Shown here one piece after another: positions 1-4,369 of a DNA stretch of 6,735 nt. The position numbers and the translations under genes were made by a program. Source of the stretch: Bacteroidota bacterium (GTDB taxonomy: Bacteria; Bacteroidota; Bacteroidia; Flavobacteriales; Flavobacteriaceae); NCBI GenBank assembly GCA_024280815.1, contig JAJRPL010000143.1, positions 1 through 6,735 of the forward strand, in the 5' to 3' direction. The notes beneath the pieces are model-generated. The model made no database searches. It was given only the letters and a program-made list of their open reading frames with translations, and was not told the origin of the DNA. Each line of letters opens with the position of its first letter. Position 1 is the first letter of the stretch.

Positions 1-570
1 AGCTTTGTCAACTAAGGTAACTTTTTTTCTTCTGTTTCTAGCGGCTTTAAAAGCAGAATGAGCAATACGTTCAATTTCAAATTCATTGTATTCACATAAA
101 TCTGATGCTGTTTTACCGTCTTTACTTAGTTGTTTTTCTCCGAAATAAATTCCACCTGTTAGTTCTCTATAAATGCTCATGTCAGCTCCTTCAATAATTT
201 CTCTTTTTAAAGGAGATTTATCCAATAACTGCGTGTAAGCTTTTACAGGTCTAATATTAGTAAACAAACCTAAATCTTTACGCATTTTAAGTAAACCTTG
301 CTCTGGTCTTACTTTAGCAGAAGGATCATTGTCATATTTAGGATCACCAATAGCACCAAATAATACGGCATCAGTTTTTAGGCAAAGGTCTAATGTTTTT
401 TGTGGAAAAGGTTCTCCGGTTTTGTCAATCGCTATGGCACCAACCAATGCCTCTTTAAAAATAAAAGTGTGATTGAATTGATGAGCTATAGCTTCTAATA
501 CTTTTTTTGCTTGTTTGGTAACTTCAGGACCAATACCATCTCCAGGTAAAACGGCAATATTTAATTTCAT
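1..570 (-). CDS. leuB: 3-isopropylmalate dehydrogenase, partial (C-terminal part beyond window)
   Basis: LeuB is a cytoplasmic enzyme that oxidatively decarboxylates (2R,3S)-3-isopropylmalate with NAD+ to 2-oxoisocaproate, the third step of leucine synthesis. The frame starts at the ATG at 568-570 and runs off the left edge after 190 codons without a stop; the family is usually about 350-370 residues, so roughly half is present. Visible landmarks are the N-terminal MKLNIAVLPGDGIGPEV (residues 1-17), the substrate-binding arginines in KMRKDLGLFTNIRP (R97, R107), and YRELTGGIYFG (134-144) with R135 and catalytic Tyr142. The last residues read VDKA, placing catalytic Lys189 at the very edge; the metal-binding aspartates lie outside. 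The leader (TATAAAACAC before ATG) is A/T-rich without a Shine-Dalgarno, as is usual in Bacteroidota. It lies 100 nt downstream of leuA on the same strand and is probably cotranscribed. Isocitrate or tartrate dehydrogenase is less likely, because the RELTGGIYFG motif and the leuA neighbour point to LeuB. Confidence 0.96.
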   Translation of the reverse strand, partial: MKLNIAVLPGDGIGPEVTKQAKKVLEAIAHQFNHTFIFKEALVGAIAIDKTGEPFPQKTLDLCLKTDAVLFGAIGDPKYDNDPSAKVRPEQGLLKMRKDLGLFTNIRPVKAYTQLLDKSPLKREIIEGADMSIYRELTGGIYFGEKQLSKDGKTASDLCEYNEFEIERIAHSAFKAARNRRKKVTLVDKA

Positions 571-575
571 GTGTT

Positions 576-659
576 TTATATTTTTTGTTTTTTATTGGTT
601 CCCGAAGCGTCGGGACTATTCGCTATTAATAATTCTCCTAGGTGATAAAGCTTTTTCAT
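576..659 (-). CDS. possible 27-aa small ORF between leuA and leuB
   Basis: An ATG at 657-659 opens a 27-codon frame ending in TAA at 576-578. It begins 11 nt after the leuA stop and ends 5 nt before the leuB ATG, so it nearly fills the gap, as a translationally coupled gene would. The predicted peptide begins MKKLYHLGELLIANSPDASG and ends in a lysine-rich tail. It contains four leucines (codons CTT, CTA, TTA, TTA) within its first 11 residues. I recognise no domain. The GC-rich hairpin at 600-615 lies inside the frame, in the SPDASG part, so the ORF may only be chance reading through an intergenic repeat. No codon-use or conservation test was possible, and it should be treated as a candidate only. 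Confidence 0.2.
   Translation of the reverse strand: MKKLYHLGELLIANSPDASGTNKKQKI
600..615. repeat. GC-rich hairpin in the leuA-leuB gap (REP-like palindrome candidate)
   Basis: TCCCGA-AGCG-TCGGGA forms a 6-bp stem with a 4-nt loop. It stands out as GC-rich in an otherwise very AT-rich intergenic gap. No T-tract follows on either strand, so it is not a typical intrinsic terminator. From memory only, similar CCCGA..TCGGG palindromes next to ACTATTCGC recur between genes in flavobacterial genomes, which would make this one copy of a dispersed REP-like element. A role as an mRNA-stabilising or processing hairpin between leuA and leuB is equally possible. Confidence 0.5.
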
Positions 660-670
660 ATAAATTTATT

Positions 671-1843
671 TTAAGCAACTATAGAGTTGTCTAAATTACT
701 TGATTTGATAATAGTGTGAATATCATTATCATCCACTTCTTTTTTATTATCGGCAAAACTTAAAAACTCTACATAAACTGAATCTAGCTGAATTTTAGTA
801 AGTTCATAACCTACTTTTTTTGCCCTATAAGCTAAGGCTGCTCTTCCGCTTCTAGCGGTTAAAACGATTGCAGATTCATTTACACCAACATCTTCAGGGT
901 TCATGATTTCATAAGTCTCTCTGTTTTTTATCATTCCATCTTGATGGATGCCAGAACTATGTGCAAAAGCATTTGCTCCAACAATAGCTTTGTTGGGTTG
1001 TACGTAAACGCCCATGTTTTCAATTACCAATTGACTGGTACTATACAATAGTTGCGTATTGATATTTGTATCTAAATTTAATGTTGGGTGTTGTTTTAAA
1101 ACCATTACGACTTCTTCTAGAGCTGTATTTCCTGCTCTTTCACCTAATCCATTAATGGTACATTCTATTTGTCTAGCACCGTTAATAACACCTGCTATAG
1201 AATTTGCAGTTGCCAAACCTAAATCATTATGGCAATGGCAAGAGAGAATTGCTTTATCAATGCCTTTAACATTTTCTTTAAGGTATTTTATTTTAGCTCC
1301 ATATTCTTCAGGTAAACAATAACCAGTAGTATCAGGAATATTCAACACTGTTGCACCAGCCTTTATTACAGCTTCACAAACACGAGCTAAAAACTCATTG
1401 TCAGTCCTACCTGCATCTTCTGCATAAAACTCAATATCTTCAACAAAAGTTTTTGCGTATTTAACTGCATCTACAGCACGCTCAATGATTTGTTCTCTTG
1501 TTGAATTAAATTTATATTTTATATGAGAATCTGAAGTGCCAATACCTGTATGAATTCTAGGTTTTTTTGCATGTTTCAATGCTTGAGCAGCAACTTCTAT
1601 GTCTTTTTTTACCGCTCTTGTCAATCCGCAAACCGTAGCATTTTTCACCACTTTAGAAATCTCTTCAACCGATTTAAAATCACCTGGACTTGAAACAGGA
1701 AAACCAGCTTCAATAATGTCAACTCCAAGTTCGTCAAGACGTTTGGCAATGACTATTTTTTGAGCTGTATTTAACTTGCAGCCAGGCACTTGCTCTCCGT
1801 CTCTGAGGGTAGTGTCAAATATGTGTACTTTATCTTTACTCAT
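671..1843 (-). CDS. leuA: 2-isopropylmalate synthase, short form without leucine-feedback domain
   Basis: LeuA condenses acetyl-CoA with 2-oxoisovalerate to give 2-isopropylmalate, the committed step of leucine synthesis in the cytoplasm. The 390-residue protein shows the HMGL-like TIM-barrel hallmarks: DTTLRDGEQ (10-18) with metal ligand D10 and catalytic R14, then EAGFPVSSPGD (45-55), and HCHNDLGLA (203-211) with metal ligands H203 and H205. NGLGERAGNT (231-240) and HSSGIHQDG (295-303) of the linker subdomain follow. The protein ends soon after the second subdomain (RSGRAAL, 331-337). Full-length LeuA is about 500 residues or more and carries a C-terminal LeuA dimer/regulatory domain for leucine inhibition, which is absent here. 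The natural-looking C-terminus and TAA at 671-673 suggest a genuine short form rather than a truncation. The ATG at 1841-1843 is the first in frame and starts right before the motif-rich N-terminus. A consensus promoter lies about 60 nt upstream. Homocitrate or citramalate synthase is a weaker alternative; adjacent leuB favours IPMS. Confidence 0.94.
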   Translation of the reverse strand: MSKDKVHIFDTTLRDGEQVPGCKLNTAQKIVIAKRLDELGVDIIEAGFPVSSPGDFKSVEEISKVVKNATVCGLTRAVKKDIEVAAQALKHAKKPRIHTGIGTSDSHIKYKFNSTREQIIERAVDAVKYAKTFVEDIEFYAEDAGRTDNEFLARVCEAVIKAGATVLNIPDTTGYCLPEEYGAKIKYLKENVKGIDKAILSCHCHNDLGLATANSIAGVINGARQIECTINGLGERAGNTALEEVVMVLKQHPTLNLDTNINTQLLYSTSQLVIENMGVYVQPNKAIVGANAFAHSSGIHQDGMIKNRETYEIMNPEDVGVNESAIVLTARSGRAALAYRAKKVGYELTKIQLDSVYVEFLSFADNKKEVDDNDIHTIIKSSNLDNSIVA

Positions 1844-1905
1844 TAACTTATTAATAAATTTCTTTATGATAGAACGAATTTATATTTTGCTATGCTTTAA
1901 ACAAG

Positions 1906-1938
1906 CAAATATAATGTATTTTTACAATGCTTAACAAA
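1906..1938 (-). promoter_or_regulatory. Bacteroidetes-type promoter for leuA
   Basis: Read on the minus strand, TTTG (1935-1938) is followed after 21 nt by TATATTTG (1906-1913). This matches the Bacteroidota primary sigma-factor consensus TTTG / TAnnTTTG, with spacing inside the usual range. It predicts a transcript start near 1900 and a leuA leader of roughly 55 nt. I see no leader peptide, T-box or riboswitch-like structure in that leader. The start site is inferred, not measured. Confidence 0.6.
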
Positions 1939-1947
1939 AATACAAGA

Positions 1948-1972
1948 TATTTAAAAAATTGAGTTTTAAATA
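1948..1972. repeat. AT inverted repeat in the divergent leuA intergenic region
   Basis: TATTTAAAA (1948-1956) and TTTTAAATA (1964-1972) are perfect 9-bp inverted arms around the 7-nt loop AATTGAG. The repeat sits between leuA and the divergent gene at 1994. It lies upstream of the leuA -33 element and overlaps the weak promoter candidate of the + strand gene. It could be an operator for a dimeric regulator. In a region of this base composition, an AT-only palindrome can also arise by chance. Confidence 0.35.
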
Positions 1973-1988
1973 GTTAATACTTTATTTG
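1959..1988 (+). promoter_or_regulatory. weak promoter candidate for the 1994-3541 gene
   Basis: TTG (1959-1961) is followed after 19 nt by TTTATTTG (1981-1988), which has one mismatch to TAnnTTTG. The spacing is right, but the -7 element is imperfect. It ends only 5 nt before the ATG at 1994, so the transcript would be leaderless or nearly so. No better match was found between 1914 and 1993 on the + strand. Confidence 0.25.
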
Positions 1989-1993
1989 TTACA

Positions 1994-3541
1994 ATGACTA
2001 GCCAACAAAAAGATAATTTATTCATTTTAGTGAAATCACTATCTAAATCTGAAAAAAGACAATTTAAATTGTATGTTGGCAGACTTGGTGGAAATACTGA
2101 TTCTAAATTTTTAGCATTATTTAATTTATTAGACAAGTTAAAAAAATATGATGAAAAATTAATTTTAAAAAGTGGTATTGTAAAAAAAGCTCAATTATCG
2201 AATTTAAAAGCACATTTGTACAAACAAATTCTAATTAGCTTACGTTTAAATCCGCTACACCAAAATACGAGAGCACAAATTAGAGAACAATTAGATTTTG
2301 CTACCATTTTGTATCATAAAGGGCTGTACAAGCAAAGTTTAAAATTGTTAGACAAAGCTAAAAACACTGCCGTAAATAATGAAGAAAAAATATTGGCTTA
2401 TGAAATTGTAGAGCTTGAAAAAGTAATTGAATCTCAGTATATTACTAGAAGTATAAGAAATCGTGCTGATGAGCTTACTGAGCAAGCTAAAATGTTAAGT
2501 ATTCAAAATACTATTACCAGTAAGCTATCCAATTTATCATTACAGTTGTATGGTGTACTATTAAAAACGGGTTACGCAAAAAACGATGAAGAATATCAGC
2601 AAATAACTACTTATTTTAATGATAGAATGCCCGACGTTAAAATTTCTGAAATGGGTTTTAGGGAGAAGTTGTGGTTGTATAAATCGCATTTATGGTATAA
2701 TTTTTTAGTGCAAGATTTTTTAACTTGCTATAAGTATGCTGTCAAATGGGTTGATTTATTTCATGAAAATAAACCTATGATACGTCTAAATCCTGTATTT
2801 TTTCTCAAAGGATATAATTATTTGTTAGAGTCGCTTTACCATATTAAATACCATTCAAAATTTAAAGCTGCATTGAGCGATTTTCAACAACATATTACTA
2901 CAAATAAATTACTGCCAAATGATGATAATGTAAGTGCTTTAAGCTTTTTGTATTTATATACTAATAAACTGAATTTACATTTTTTTGAAGGTACTTTTAA
3001 AGAAGGGTTACCATTGGTTGATGAGGTGTTGGATGGGATAAAAGAATATGGAAATAGAATAGATGCTCATCATATCATGGTTTTCTATTATAAAATTGCA
3101 AGCTTGTATTTTGGTGCAGGTAACTGTAAAAAATGCATTGAATATTTAGAGTTGATTATCAATAATAAATCTTTAAAGATGCGTGAAGATTTGTTGTGTT
3201 TTTCTAGAGTTTTAAGTCTGTTTGCTCATTATGAAGTTGGTCTTGATTATCATTTAGAAGTACAGTTAAAAAGTACCTATAAGTTCTTACTAAAAATGAA
3301 TGAATTGCATGAGGTGCAAAAAGAGATGATTAAATTTTTAAGAACTATTGGTGATGTGTATCCGCATCAATTTAAAAGGGAGTTTGTGAAATTACACACT
3401 ACTTTAAAGCAATATGAAGAAGATCCTTATGAGCGTAGAGCCTTTTTATATTTAGATGTATTGTCTTGGTTAGAAAGTAAAATAGAAAACAGATCTATTG
3501 ATGTGATCATTCAAGAGAAGTTTAAGATAGTGAAGAGGTAA
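1994..3541 (+). CDS. conserved hypothetical helical (TPR-like) protein of flavobacteria
   Basis: I do not recognise a characterised function. The 515-residue product has no signal peptide, no membrane segment and no catalytic motif, so it is predicted to be cytoplasmic. It is rich in Leu, Lys, Tyr and Phe in helical periodicity. Stretches such as DFATILYHKGLYKQSLKLLD (101-120) and residues 360-392 (containing YYKIASLYFGAGNCKKCIEY) have the paired-helix pattern of tetratricopeptide repeats, suggesting a protein-protein interaction scaffold. The conserved-looking N-terminus (KSLSKSEKRQFKLYVGRLGG, 14-33) and middle (GFREKLWLYKSHLWYNFLVQ, 221-240) resemble, from memory, a family of uncharacterised flavobacterial proteins of similar size. 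The ATG at 1994 is chosen because this N-terminus follows at once and no in-frame alternative fits better. It is divergent from leuA across 150 bp; that pairing alone does not link it to leucine metabolism. TAA is at 3539-3541. Confidence 0.85.
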   Translation: MTSQQKDNLFILVKSLSKSEKRQFKLYVGRLGGNTDSKFLALFNLLDKLKKYDEKLILKSGIVKKAQLSNLKAHLYKQILISLRLNPLHQNTRAQIREQLDFATILYHKGLYKQSLKLLDKAKNTAVNNEEKILAYEIVELEKVIESQYITRSIRNRADELTEQAKMLSIQNTITSKLSNLSLQLYGVLLKTGYAKNDEEYQQITTYFNDRMPDVKISEMGFREKLWLYKSHLWYNFLVQDFLTCYKYAVKWVDLFHENKPMIRLNPVFFLKGYNYLLESLYHIKYHSKFKAALSDFQQHITTNKLLPNDDNVSALSFLYLYTNKLNLHFFEGTFKEGLPLVDEVLDGIKEYGNRIDAHHIMVFYYKIASLYFGAGNCKKCIEYLELIINNKSLKMREDLLCFSRVLSLFAHYEVGLDYHLEVQLKSTYKFLLKMNELHEVQKEMIKFLRTIGDVYPHQFKREFVKLHTTLKQYEEDPYERRAFLYLDVLSWLESKIENRSIDVIIQEKFKIVKR

Positions 3542-3604
3542 GGTGGTTTTTAATTATTAAACATCAAAAAGCTGAGTTTATTTTTAAAATATAAGATGGT
3601 ATAG

Positions 3605-3612
3605 TATCTTTA
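3605..3612 (+). promoter_or_regulatory. weak -7 element candidate for the 3636 gene
   Basis: TATCTTTA (3605-3612) matches TAnnTTTG at all but the last base and lies 24 nt before the ATG at 3636. No TTTG is found about 20 nt upstream, only a T-run near 3581-3585. The gap 3542-3635 otherwise shows no hairpin or T-tract that would mark a terminator for the preceding gene. Confidence 0.25.
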
Positions 3613-3635
3613 TGATTTAATATAAATGTGTAAAT

Positions 3636-4343
3636 ATGAAACTAGATAAAATTATAACGTTTATTTTAGTAATTGGGATAGTATTTAGTGTTCCATCACA
3701 ACGTAAAGTTAAACAAGCAAAAAAGAGAACTATTAATATCGCTGGAATTGTAATAGATTCAAAGACCTTATTGCCGATTAAAGATGCGAAGATCTATGAT
3801 AAAAATGATAAAGTCTTAACTACTACAAATAAAGATGGGTATTTTAAAACTAAAATAACGTATTTTAAAGCTGGAGAAATTGAGTTCACACTTGGCATAG
3901 AAAAAGATGGATATCAATATTTTGAGCAAAAAGAACATTGGGGTGATTTAGCAAATAAGATTAACGCAACCTATTATGTTGGTTTACAAAATAAACAGTC
4001 AAATACGGTAGCATTTTCTAAGTTGATTACTATTGCTGGTAACCTATCTTATAAAACTATTAAAGAAAGTTTTAATGCAATTAAAAAGCGAGCGGATTTT
4101 ATTAATAAAGTTGAATTGGCTAAAGAAGGAAATGAAGATATCTTTTTTGAAATAGACAATAATTTTTATCTCATTAATGATACGGGATGGATAAAAACAC
4201 ATTCCAAAGGTGATTTGATTTCAATAAATGGTGAAAAAAATGTCCCAGCAAATGAAATTAATTCAATCATTAAACGAAAAGATATTAAAGCAATGTCACC
4301 AACAAATTTACATGGTGCAGTATTTGAGATTTTTACGAAATGA
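3636..4343 (+). CDS. secreted protein with carboxypeptidase-regulatory-like domain and plug-like C-terminus
   Basis: The 235-residue product starts with a Sec-type signal (K2, K5, then hydrophobic IITFILVIGIVFSV, 6-19). No lipobox cysteine is present, so it is predicted to be periplasmic or surface-exposed rather than a lipoprotein. Residues about 33-90 (INIAGIVIDSKTLLPIKDAK, then DGYF at 67-70) match the carboxypeptidase-regulatory-like beta-sandwich common in Bacteroidota: G-x-V-x-D-x-x-T-x-x-P-I-x-x-A followed by T-x-x-D-G-x-F. Residues 120-190 are not recognised. The end (ISINGEKN at 195-202, then IKRKDIKAM and GAVFEIFTK) resembles the end of TonB-receptor plug segments (VVDGK ... DIESI.VLK ... 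G.I.I.TK), as also seen at the C-terminus of some BlaR1-type M56 proteins. No beta-barrel follows. Function is unknown; a role in envelope assembly or as a receptor partner is speculation. It converges on the receptor gene with 26 nt between stops. Confidence 0.8.
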   Translation: MKLDKIITFILVIGIVFSVPSQRKVKQAKKRTINIAGIVIDSKTLLPIKDAKIYDKNDKVLTTTNKDGYFKTKITYFKAGEIEFTLGIEKDGYQYFEQKEHWGDLANKINATYYVGLQNKQSNTVAFSKLITIAGNLSYKTIKESFNAIKKRADFINKVELAKEGNEDIFFEIDNNFYLINDTGWIKTHSKGDLISINGEKNVPANEINSIIKRKDIKAMSPTNLHGAVFEIFTK

Positions 4344-4369
4344 GTTGTTTATAGAAACTGTTAGATTTA
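4344..4369. other. short convergent gap without a visible terminator
   Basis: Only 26 nt separate the stop codons of the secreted-protein gene (+) and the receptor gene (-). I see no GC-rich hairpin followed by a T-tract on either strand, so transcripts from the two sides may overlap at their 3' ends. Confidence 0.4.

Noticed and set aside
1059..1322. An 87-codon open frame on the + strand.
   Set aside because: It lies wholly antisense within leuA, whose catalytic motifs are clear on the minus strand. The product matches no family I know and has no promoter-like element of its own.
1848..1857. Palindrome TTATTAATAA just upstream of the leuA start.
   Set aside because: It is only 10 bp of pure A/T in a very AT-rich leader, is expected by chance, and does not form a stable RNA hairpin.
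3542..3635. Intrinsic terminator or small gene in the gap after the TPR-like gene.
   Set aside because: No GC-rich stem with a T-tract and no convincing ORF was found; only a weak -7-like element is visible.
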